13,093 bases of DNA from Lachnospiraceae bacterium UBA4380. GTDB taxonomy: Bacteria > Bacillota > Clostridia > Lachnospirales > Lachnospiraceae. Below the pieces are notes generated by a model. That model saw only the letters and a program-made list of their open reading frames with translations, had not been told where the DNA came from and made no database searches. Shown one piece after another: positions 1 to 6,024 of the stretch. The stretch's first letter is position 1; each line of letters begins with the position of its first letter. Position numbers and translations under genes: made by a program. The stretch is from NCBI GenBank assembly GCA_002390025.1, contig DGRU01000099.1, positions 1 to 13,093 of the forward strand, in the 5' to 3' direction.

Positions 1-18
1 GAACCGTCCCCTGTCTCC
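1..18. repeat. Partial copy of the GGGGACGGTTC palindromic repeat, TGTCTCC subtype
   Basis: The window opens with GAACCGTCCCCTGTCTCC. This is one arm of the hairpin repeat seen complete at 11026-11087, where the right arm reads GAACCGTCTCCTGTCTCC. The other arm, if present, lies left of the window. The T-G-T-C-T-C-C tail puts it in the same subtype as the 11026 copy and apart from the TGACA-tailed copies at 3203 and 3616. Confidence 0.7.
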
Positions 19-68
19 AACCCAACCTGTCACCAACCCGTACCCCTGACAATCAGGCAATCCTGCTT

Positions 69-3000
69 ATGGGCAATTTAGAACAGAAGAAAAGGAATAA
101 GGACTATTTATTCGGGAGCGCAGTGGAATCTGTGCTCTCTCTTCTGCGTACAGTAAAAACAACCCCCGCGTCAAAAAGACCTGTAGAGAAGTATCCAAAA
201 GAACGAGCGGAAAAACACAGACGCTCCCGGTTTCCACGCCGCAGCCTCTCGGAACTTCCGGAGGACCTCCAGGAGGTCTTCCGGCTGAAGAAGAGGCTGG
301 AAAAGCTGGAGCAGGAGGACGGATACATTTCGGCAGGAACCTGGCAAGGACTGCTTCAGACAGGAAAAAAGGAACTACAGGATCTGCAGGTCCTGAGGGA
401 GAAGCAGATGCTGGAGCTGTACTGCCGAAAGAACGGACTTCATTCCGCCCGGCGCGTGGAAGAGGTTCTGAATTTATGCGGCTTTACAGGACAAAAAAAT
501 GCGGACTTGACTGCCGCAGAGGGACTGAATCAGCAGAGTGGAGACTCTGCTGCGGGAGAGAAATCCGGCCAGCCGGCCTGGGTGCGCGTCCACAATGCCC
601 GGTATATCGAGCGCGCCCTGGAGGAGGAGCGTGACTACCTCGATCATGTGCTCGACGCAGTGGATCCGCAGATAAGACTGGACCAGGCGCAGAGGCGGAT
701 GGTCCTGACGGATGAGGACAACTGTCTGGTCATCGCAGGCGCGGGTGCGGGCAAGACGACCTCTGTTGCGGCCAAGGTCAAATATTTGGTGGACCGCAGG
801 GGCGTAAAACCGGAAGAGATTCTGGTCATTTCCTTTACCAACAAGGCCGTGGAGGAGCTGCGGGCGCGCATACAGAAAGATCTGGGAATCCCCTGTCCCA
901 TCTGTACCTTTCACTCGGCGGGCAATGCCGTGCTGCATATGCAGAATCCGGAGCGGGTCAATATCGTGGACGCCGACAAAAAGTTTTTTGTCGTGCGGGA
1001 CTATCTGCGCGGCAAAGTCCTGCAGGATCCGCGGATGGTACACAGCCTGATCCTCTTTTTTGCCTCTTATTTTGACGCCCCTCTGGATGAGAAGAACCTG
1101 GAGGCTTTTTTCCGCGGAATCGCGCAGATGCGCTACACCACCATGCGCAGTGAACTGGACGAATACTGCGCAGAGATCATGGATGCCCAGCGGAAAAAGA
1201 AGATCACCATCCGCAATGAAATACTGCGTTCCGCCCAGGAGGTGGAGATTGCCAATTTCCTCTACCGCAACGGGATCGACTATGTTTATGAACCGGTCTA
1301 CCGATATCACATCGAACTGGCGCGAAAACCCTATACGCCGGATTTCCTGATCCGGCAGGGAGACAGGGAAATCTACATCGAGCACTTCGGGATCACGCGG
1401 GACGGAAAGAACAGCCGCTATGATGAAAAAAGACTCCGGGCCTATAAGGACGCCGTCAATGAGAAAGTCCTGCTCCACCGCCGGCACGGGACGGAACTGA
1501 TCTATACCTTCTCCGGCTACGGGGACGGCCGGTCTCTGACGGAGCATCTGGAGGAGGAACTGCGCACGCATGGCGTAGAACTTCATCCCCGTTCCGAGGA
1601 GGAGATCCTCAGGAAGATTCTGCAGAATGAGGGAAACCGCTATATCCGCAGGCTTGTCATGCTGATCTGCCGCTTTATCACCAATTTCAAGACCGATGGC
1701 TATACGGAGATGCAGTTTGCGGTCATGAAGGAATCCACGCAGAATGTGCGCACAAAGCTGTTCCTGGATATCTGTCAGGCCTGCTATCTCGAGTATCAGA
1801 AGGTCCTGCAGGAAATGCAGGCGGTGGACTTTGAGGACATGATCAACGACTCCGCCCGCGCCCTGCGCGAGTGCGCCGAGATGAAGAAGCGGCTGGACTT
1901 CAAATACATCATTGTGGACGAATATCAGGATATTTCGCGTCAGCGCTTTGATCTGACCAAGGCCCTGCGCGAAGTCTGCGATGCAAAGGTGATCGCCGTG
2001 GGCGATGACTGGCAGTCCATCTATGCCTTCAGCGGCTCCGACATCACTCTTTTTACAAAATTTCAGGAGAAAATGGGGCCTGCCGCCATGCTGCGGATCG
2101 AAAACACCTACCGCAACGCCCAGGAACTGATCGACATCGCCGGCAGTTTTGTCCAGAAAAATCCCTCCCAGATCACCAAGACCCTGCATTCAGAGAAAAG
2201 GATCCAGGATCCGGTCATCATCTACTCCTACGACGCCTCCTATAAGCGGTATGGCATGGACAGTCATTCCGGCGCCAGATACAACATGGGCAGGGCTATA
2301 GAGGCCGCCCTGGATCACATTGTTGAGGCACGGGGAAAAGCCGGGCAGCCGGACGCAGGACCTGTCCGCGTGCTAATCCTGGGCCGCTACAATTTTGACG
2401 GCTATAAACTGGAGCAGACCGACCTCTTCACCTATCGGGGCAAGGGAAAGGGACGCCGCATCGTATCCAAAAAATATCCCTGTCTGCAGATCACATTTAT
2501 GACAGCGCACGCCTCCAAGGGACTGGGTTATGACGAGGTCATTGTCATCAACGGACAGGGCGGGACCTATGGTTTTCCCTCCAAAATCGAGGACGATCCG
2601 GTTCTCTCCCTGGTCCTTCGGGAGGACCGGTCCTATACCTATGCAGAGGAGCGCCGCCTCTTTTATGTAGCCATGACCCGGACCAAAAACCGCGTCTATT
2701 TCATCGCCCCTCTGCAGGAGCCATCCGAGTTTCTGCTGGAGTTATTGCGGGATTATAAAAATATCCGCCTGGATGCTTTTGCAGAGGAAGAACAGGAGCG
2801 AAAGGAGTGCTTCCTCAAGCAGACTGCGGCCGACTTTCCTGCGGACCGTAAGAAATGTCCTCTCTGCGGATACCCTCTCCAGCTCCGCTATAAAGCCGCC
2901 TACGGACTTCGCCTCTACATGTGCACCAACGACGTCGAAATATGCGGCTTTATGACCAATAACCTGCGGGGAGGCTGCATGTCCATTCTCAAGTGCGACC

Positions 3001-3170
3001 GCTGTACGGACGGATACCTGATTGTCCACATAACAAGAAAAACCGGCGAGGCCTTTCTTGGATGCACCAACTACTCCCGCGACGGCAAAGGCTGCGGCCG
3101 GACCATGGGATGGCCGGAATACCAGCAGAAGATGCGGTATGAACCGGGGTACAGGGATACTCGATCCTGA
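69..3170 (+). CDS. UvrD/Rep-family DNA helicase, helicase IV-like, with nuclease-like insertion and C-terminal zinc fingers
   Basis: Superfamily 1A ATP-dependent DNA helicase, 1033 residues, presumably acting on chromosomal DNA in the cytoplasm during repair or recombination. Visible motifs: Q-motif region near DQAQRRMVL, Walker A AGAGAGKTT (about 223-231), motif Ia ISFTNKAVEEL, motif II DEYQD (617-621), motif III AVGDDWQSIYAFSG, motif IV ENTYRN, motif V TAHASKGLGYDEV, motif VI RRLFYVAMTRTK. An insertion at about 385-500 has the layout of a PD-(D/E)XK nuclease fold: E391/E393, PDF at 424-426, YIEHFG with E438. The expected ExK lysine is replaced by ExF, so cleavage activity is doubtful. The C-terminus has CPLC, CTNDVEIC, CDRC and CTNYSRDGKGC, matching topoisomerase-type C4 zinc fingers. 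The N-terminal ~200 residues are basic, then helical. Family helicase IV proteins are usually shorter (about 700 residues). The start is uncertain: no clear Shine-Dalgarno precedes ATG 69, and the frame stays open to the window edge. Confidence 0.9.
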   Translation: MGNLEQKKRNKDYLFGSAVESVLSLLRTVKTTPASKRPVEKYPKERAEKHRRSRFPRRSLSELPEDLQEVFRLKKRLEKLEQEDGYISAGTWQGLLQTGKKELQDLQVLREKQMLELYCRKNGLHSARRVEEVLNLCGFTGQKNADLTAAEGLNQQSGDSAAGEKSGQPAWVRVHNARYIERALEEERDYLDHVLDAVDPQIRLDQAQRRMVLTDEDNCLVIAGAGAGKTTSVAAKVKYLVDRRGVKPEEILVISFTNKAVEELRARIQKDLGIPCPICTFHSAGNAVLHMQNPERVNIVDADKKFFVVRDYLRGKVLQDPRMVHSLILFFASYFDAPLDEKNLEAFFRGIAQMRYTTMRSELDEYCAEIMDAQRKKKITIRNEILRSAQEVEIANFLYRNGIDYVYEPVYRYHIELARKPYTPDFLIRQGDREIYIEHFGITRDGKNSRYDEKRLRAYKDAVNEKVLLHRRHGTELIYTFSGYGDGRSLTEHLEEELRTHGVELHPRSEEEILRKILQNEGNRYIRRLVMLICRFITNFKTDGYTEMQFAVMKESTQNVRTKLFLDICQACYLEYQKVLQEMQAVDFEDMINDSARALRECAEMKKRLDFKYIIVDEYQDISRQRFDLTKALREVCDAKVIAVGDDWQSIYAFSGSDITLFTKFQEKMGPAAMLRIENTYRNAQELIDIAGSFVQKNPSQITKTLHSEKRIQDPVIIYSYDASYKRYGMDSHSGARYNMGRAIEAALDHIVEARGKAGQPDAGPVRVLILGRYNFDGYKLEQTDLFTYRGKGKGRRIVSKKYPCLQITFMTAHASKGLGYDEVIVINGQGGTYGFPSKIEDDPVLSLVLREDRSYTYAEERRLFYVAMTRTKNRVYFIAPLQEPSEFLLELLRDYKNIRLDAFAEEEQERKECFLKQTAADFPADRKKCPLCGYPLQLRYKAAYGLRLYMCTNDVEICGFMTNNLRGGCMSILKCDRCTDGYLIVHITRKTGEAFLGCTNYSRDGKGCGRTMGWPEYQQKMRYEPGYRDTRS

Positions 3171-3202
3171 CTGGGGGTGTCAAAGGTTGTCAAAGGGGGT
3201 TG

Positions 3203-3273
3203 GGTTGTCAAAGGGGACGGTTCTTCTGACACTTTGCACGCAAAGTGTCAGAAGAACCGTCCCCTTGACAACC
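3203..3273. repeat. 71-bp palindromic repeat, TGACA subtype, between convergent genes
   Basis: A near-perfect inverted repeat with about 32-nt arms (3205-3236 and 3241-3272) and a loop of about 4 nt. The arm reads TTGTCAAAGGGGACGGTTCT, then TCTGACACTTTG. It fills most of the gap between the helicase stop (3170) and the Fe-S gene stop, abutting the TAA of the minus-strand gene at 3274-3276. Partial direct copies of the tail (GGTTGTCAAAGGGGG) lie just left at 3184-3200. Such a stem could act as a bidirectional transcription barrier or mRNA stabiliser, but no clean U-tract follows it on either strand. It aligns with the copy at 3616-3685 almost end to end. Confidence 0.85.
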
Positions 3274-4629
3274 TTATTTGCTTTTTTTCTGTGCGGACAG
3301 GAGATGGTCCAGGTAGACGGACTTGAACTGTTTGCTGGCCAGGGCCTGTTTGAGGGGCGGGAGTTTCAGGATGGTGCCGAAGACGGCCGCCATGGCCCGG
3401 TGGTTTGCGAAGGCCTGGTTGTCGAAGACAAGGTTCTGCAGAGTTCCTTTCTCGATGGCCTGCAGGACAAAGCGGTGGGTGCTGTTGACAGGTGTGATCA
3501 CTTCAATCGGGCGTCGCTGCAGGGTGATAGCCTTTTTGGGACAGTTTCTGGCGCAGACACCGCAGCCCAGGCAGATAGACTCGTCGATGACCGGTCTTCT
3601 TTTTTGGGTGTCAGTGGTGTCAAGGGGACGGTTCTTCTGACAACTATCATGCAAGGTGTCAAAGGAACCGTCCCCTTTGACAACCTTTTCTTGCATGGAA
3701 ATGGCCAGGATGGGGCACACTTTCTCGCACTTTCCGCAGGAGACGCAGTCGTTGTAGTTGATTTTAGGAATGTAGTTCGTTGTCGCGATGGGCTGCATGG
3801 GGCTGAACCTGCGGACGGCCTCCAGGGCCTCGCAGCAGCAGCCGCAGCAGTTGCACATGAAGGCGGGGTGCTCGCGGACATTTTCGCCCATCTGGACCAG
3901 GTTGTAGCTGTAGGACATCTCGAGGATTTCCTTTGCCTCCGCCTTGTCGATCGGCCGTGTGTAGCCGCCGTGCTCGGCCAGGGAGCGCGCGACATTGCCG
4001 AAGGTCAGGCATGTTTCCATGGGGGCATTCAGCTTGCAGGGGATGCCCAGGTGATAGTTTTTGTGGCGGCAGAAACAGGTGCCGACGCCGATGAAATCAG
4101 CCTCTTCAATGATGTGGGTCGCCCGCTCGTAGTCCAGGATGTGGTTGGTCTTCTCTGTCATGAGAACAGACTCGTTGACGAAGACCCGCCCCAGTTTTGT
4201 ATCCATTCCCAGGAAGAGATCCTTGATGAAATCCTCCTCCACATTGATATATTGATAAAAGAGCTCACTCAGATATTTCTGATCGATATCTCCCCGGGTC
4301 CGCATGAGTGAAAACTCAAAAAAGCCGATCATGGGCGGCGGCAGGACAAACTTGCGCACGCCGCGGTCATAGGAATCGACCAGAAGCCCTTTTTCACACA
4401 GCCGGTCCAGGAGCTTCTCCGCTTTGGCTTTCGATGTCCCCCAGAGCTGTGCCGCTTTTTTCAGGGAAAAGGGACGGATGGGAAGCTTGGCGACCCATTT
4501 TGCCTCTTTCTCTGTAAAAAGCACCTGCAGGATTTTTGTCAGCGTCTCAGAGGCCGGCGCGCCCTGCGTGAACCAGTTGATTCTGTCTTCCAGATTTCTA
4601 TATGCATCTCTCGATGTCAGATGTCCCAT
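3274..4629 (-). CDS. Winged-helix/4Fe-4S dicluster protein with an in-frame repeat insertion
   Basis: Iron-sulfur protein of 451 residues, cytoplasmic, probably an electron-transfer or redox-sensing protein; substrate unknown. Residues about 52-86 look like a winged-helix segment (PFSLKKAAQLWGTSKAKAEK). A cysteine-rich middle region has C185-F-C187, C198 and C207, followed by MCNCCGCCC (258-266), which may hold a further cluster. Two ferredoxin motifs follow: C295-x2-C298-x2-C301-x3-C305-P and C353-x2-C356-x2-C359-x3-C363-P. Residues about 316-342 are encoded by a hairpin repeat and its flanks (see 3616-3685); removing them leaves about 21 residues between the two cluster motifs, a normal ferredoxin spacing. 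The start is ATG at 4629 with GGAG eight bases upstream (4638-4641 on the plus strand). It is transcribed alone, convergent to the helicase. Members of this family often carry generic 4Fe-4S annotation, and I do not recognise a specific gene name. Confidence 0.85.
   Translation of the reverse strand: MGHLTSRDAYRNLEDRINWFTQGAPASETLTKILQVLFTEKEAKWVAKLPIRPFSLKKAAQLWGTSKAKAEKLLDRLCEKGLLVDSYDRGVRKFVLPPPMIGFFEFSLMRTRGDIDQKYLSELFYQYINVEEDFIKDLFLGMDTKLGRVFVNESVLMTEKTNHILDYERATHIIEEADFIGVGTCFCRHKNYHLGIPCKLNAPMETCLTFGNVARSLAEHGGYTRPIDKAEAKEILEMSYSYNLVQMGENVREHPAFMCNCCGCCCEALEAVRRFSPMQPIATTNYIPKINYNDCVSCGKCEKVCPILAISMQEKVVKGDGSFDTLHDSCQKNRPLDTTDTQKRRPVIDESICLGCGVCARNCPKKAITLQRRPIEVITPVNSTHRFVLQAIEKGTLQNLVFDNQAFANHRAMAAVFGTILKLPPLKQALASKQFKSVYLDHLLSAQKKSK
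3616..3685. repeat. 70-bp palindromic repeat inserted in frame in the Fe-S gene
   Basis: Second complete copy of the TGACA-subtype hairpin: left arm GGTGTCAAGGGGACGGTTCT (3616-3635), right arm ending GGAACCGTCCCCTTTGACAA (3664-3683). It aligns with the 3203-3273 copy over the full length with a handful of substitutions, mainly in one arm and the loop. Read on the minus strand it codes for VVKGDGSF, DTLHDSCQ and KNRPLDTT in succession, with no stop. It lies exactly between the two ferredoxin motifs, a solvent-exposed loop by family logic. Confidence 0.85.
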
Positions 4630-4744
4630 ATCATCATCTCCATTATTACCGAATTGAGTTCTTATACCATATCATCATATCATATACACCGGTCTTAAAG
4701 GATGTTTTCTAACACCGGAGTCTCCTCCTACCGTCCCGGCATGG

Positions 4745-4955
4745 GTGATCTTTTTCTCGCAATGCGCTCTGGTCGCTAAGCTTCTTTACCTGCAGTGGTG
4801 ATCTTTTACATTTTGCGCCTCCTTGTCGCTTCCCGATTTCCTGTAAAGAGTGACCTTTTTCTCAAGATGACCACTGGTCGCTAAGCTTCTTCGCTTGCAG
4901 TGGTGACCTCCGGCACATTGAGCCTGAATGTCACTTCACTTTCCCGATCAATGAA
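4745..4955. repeat. Imperfect 105-bp direct duplication
   Basis: Two adjacent copies with a constant offset of 105. GTGATCTTTTTCTC (4745-4758) matches GTGACCTTTTTCTC (4850-4863). CTGGTCGCTAAGCTTCTT is identical at 4769-4786 and 4874-4891. TGCAGTGGTGA is at 4791-4801 and 4896-4906. Weaker matching (TTG-GCCT, TGTC, CCCGAT) continues through the rest of the unit, so the right end near 4955 is approximate. The second unit has a short inverted repeat CCACTG/CAGTGG (4871-4876, 4898-4903). I do not recognise the element. Confidence 0.7.
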
Positions 4956-4971
4956 GATTTTATAAAAGAAT

Positions 4972-5033
4972 GTAAAGCTAGCTTGACATAGACCGCAGTC
5001 GGTGCTATCGTTATTATGTAAAGTAAGCTTTAC
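4972..5033 (+). promoter_or_regulatory. Promoter of the XRE operon flanked by two operator-like palindromes
   Basis: TTGACA (4983-4988), 17-bp spacer, TATCGT (5006-5011) form a sigma-70-type promoter. GTAAAG-CTAG-CTTGAC (4972-4987, one mismatch) overlaps the -35 box, and GTAAAG-TAAG-CTTTAC (5018-5033, perfect) covers the expected transcription start. The two centres are 46 bp apart. A further CTTTACGT half-site recurs at 5068-5075 in the leader; the same octamer is at 5028-5035. The arrangement suggests autorepression by the XRE protein encoded next. Confidence 0.6.
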
Positions 5034-5090
5034 GTATAGAACTCTCCGACAGAGCCGGCAGAATGATCTTTACGTGAGAAAGGTGATGCG

Positions 5091-5294
5091 ATGAAAAACC
5101 GGATTGAGGAAATACGGAATTCGCGGGGGATCCGCCAGGAGGAGCTGGCCAGGCTGATGGGAGTCTCAAGGCAGACGATCAGTTCCCTGGAAAACGGACG
5201 TTACAATCCTTCCATTATGCTGGCGCACAAAATCGCGCAGTATTTTGAGATGACGATCGAAGAAGTTTTTATCTTTGAGGAGGACAAATCATGA
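5091..5294 (+). CDS. Small XRE-family helix-turn-helix transcriptional regulator
   Basis: 67-residue DNA-binding protein consisting of little more than one Cro/CI-type HTH domain. EELARLMGVSRQTISSLENG (about 17-36) is the canonical helix-turn-helix, with recognition helix SRQTISSLE; NPSIMLAHKIAQYF and the acidic tail VFIFEEDKS follow. This is the compact clostridial/bacillar type usually paired with a small membrane protein, as here. AAAGGTG lies about 7 nt before the ATG. Its TGA overlaps the next start as ATGA (5291-5294), implying translational coupling. Likely autoregulated through the GTAAAG/CTTTAC palindromes upstream. The signal sensed is unknown; the membrane partner may provide it. 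Confidence 0.9.
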   Translation: MKNRIEEIRNSRGIRQEELARLMGVSRQTISSLENGRYNPSIMLAHKIAQYFEMTIEEVFIFEEDKS

Positions 5295-5695
5295 ATGAGA
5301 ACAGGAGGTTGATACTGAGTATTTTCTGGATCATGGCCGGCCTGGCGCTGCTGGTGCTTTCTGCAGCGGAGGTATTGGATTCTTCTATGTTTTCGGGGTT
5401 CGGAGGAGCGCTCATTGCAGTGGGAGCTCTCCAGCTTGCACGAAATCTGAGATACAGAAAGGACCCTGTTTACAGAGAGAGGATAAAAACAGAGGAAAAT
5501 GATGAGCGCAACCGCTTCATCCGCATGAAGAGCTGGTCCTGGGCCGGCTACATCGTGGTTCTGCTCGAAGCAGCGGGATCTGTTGCGGCCTTTATCCTTG
5601 GCTATACGACCATTCAGAGGGTGCTCTATATGTCCATGTGCCTGATTCTGCTTGTGTACTGGATTTCCTATATGGTCCTCAGCAGGAAATATTAA
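5291..5695 (+). CDS. Four-helix membrane protein coupled to the XRE regulator (DUF2178-like)
   Basis: 134-residue predicted inner-membrane protein. Hydrophobic segments lie at about 7-24, 34-50, 84-104 and 111-130, with a polar basic/acidic loop at about 51-80 containing ENDERN (69-74). That loop motif and the pairing with a small XRE regulator resemble the DUF2178/DUF3796-type membrane partners known from Firmicutes; the family call is from memory and unverified. GGAGG (5279-5283) sits 7 nt before the ATG, inside the regulator's 3' end. The role is unknown; a membrane sensor or modulator of the regulator is a guess from context. Confidence 0.8.
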   Translation: MNENRRLILSIFWIMAGLALLVLSAAEVLDSSMFSGFGGALIAVGALQLARNLRYRKDPVYRERIKTEENDERNRFIRMKSWSWAGYIVVLLEAAGSVAAFILGYTTIQRVLYMSMCLILLVYWISYMVLSRKY

Positions 5696-5911
5696 AACGA
5701 TGCCTGTTTAAGCGGCAGCTTCGGGGGAGGCGGCACACTTGCTTTGTAGGTATGTCCACGAAGGAAAGCACTCCTGGAGGTGCGCTGAGGCTAATAATAT
5801 GTGTTGCATTACAGATTGGGTCAGGCTTTTTAAAGTCTGGCCTATTTTTGATAATACGGCCCCTGTAATGATTTCAGGTTACCATTCTGTTAAACTCGCA
5901 AGGGATCATTC
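5696..5911. other. Intergenic region 3' of the membrane protein, possibly structured
   Basis: No credible gene. About 120 nt separate the stop codon from the terminator at 5819-5849. This stretch can form some local helices (TGCTTT 5740-5745 with AAAGCA 5765-5770; GCAC 5768-5771 with GTGC a little downstream), so a long structured 3' UTR or a small RNA ending at that terminator is possible. I see no distinct promoter for it and it does not match an RNA family I can name. Confidence 0.3.
5819..5849 (+). terminator. Rho-independent terminator of the XRE/membrane protein operon
   Basis: GGTCAGGC (5819-5826), loop TTTTTAAA, GTCTGGCC (5835-5842) forms an 8-bp stem with two G-U pairs, followed by TATTTTTG. 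It lies 123 nt past the membrane protein stop codon and upstream of the HTH-Uma2 promoter. Confidence 0.7.
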
Positions 5912-5951
5912 TTGACAGAAATGATAATATATGATATAAAAATATCATATA
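5912..5951 (+). promoter_or_regulatory. Consensus promoter with a palindromic operator over the -10 box, upstream of HTH-Uma2
   Basis: TTGACA (5912-5917), exactly 17 bp, then TATAAA (5935-5940) is a near-consensus promoter. A perfect inverted repeat, TATATGATAT-AAAA-ATATCATATA (arms 5928-5937 and 5942-5951), is centred on the -10 box. A protein bound there would block RNA polymerase, so repression is the natural reading, possibly by the HTH domain of the product. The AT-richness of the site makes part of the symmetry cheap, but 10-nt perfect arms are unlikely to be chance. Confidence 0.65.
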
Positions 5952-6024
5952 AGAAATTTATAAAAAGAAATTATGCTATCACAAAAGAGAAACTATCAAA
6001 CTCTTGCGTGCGAAGGAGTCTGGA

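Larger units (their letters stand above)
4630..5090. other. Intergenic region between divergent Fe-S and XRE genes
   Basis: 461 bases with no credible coding sequence. From left to right it holds the Fe-S gene leader, with tandem CATATCAT octamers at 4668-4675 and 4676-4683; an imperfect 105-bp direct duplication (4745-4849 and from 4850); and the XRE promoter with its operator-like palindromes. No convincing -35/-10 pair was found for the minus-strand Fe-S gene; GGTATAAG (minus strand, about 4660-4667) is the best -10 candidate but lacks a good -35. Confidence 0.6.

Noticed and set aside
1521..1528. GGGGACGG inside the helicase gene as another repeat copy
   Set aside because: Only the 8-bp core matches, there is no inverted partner or tail, and it fits the coding context GYGDGRS.
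474..2189. 571-codon open frame antisense to the helicase gene
   Set aside because: Mirror of a GC-rich coding strand; no recognisable motifs, while the plus strand carries all the helicase motifs.
3058..4311. 417-codon plus-strand open frame opposite the Fe-S gene
   Set aside because: Its opposite strand encodes intact ferredoxin cysteine motifs with a good ribosome site; this frame has no recognisable domain.
5750..5785. SRP RNA-like tip (GTCCACGAAGGAAAGCA)
   Set aside because: The 5' side lacks the conserved CAGG and the loop is not GGAA; no flanking long helix matches an SRP RNA.
6004..6024. Upstream TTG start for the HTH-Uma2 gene
   Set aside because: ATG 6025 has AAGGAG six bases upstream; the TTG lies before that ribosome site and adds seven residues without similarity to the domain.
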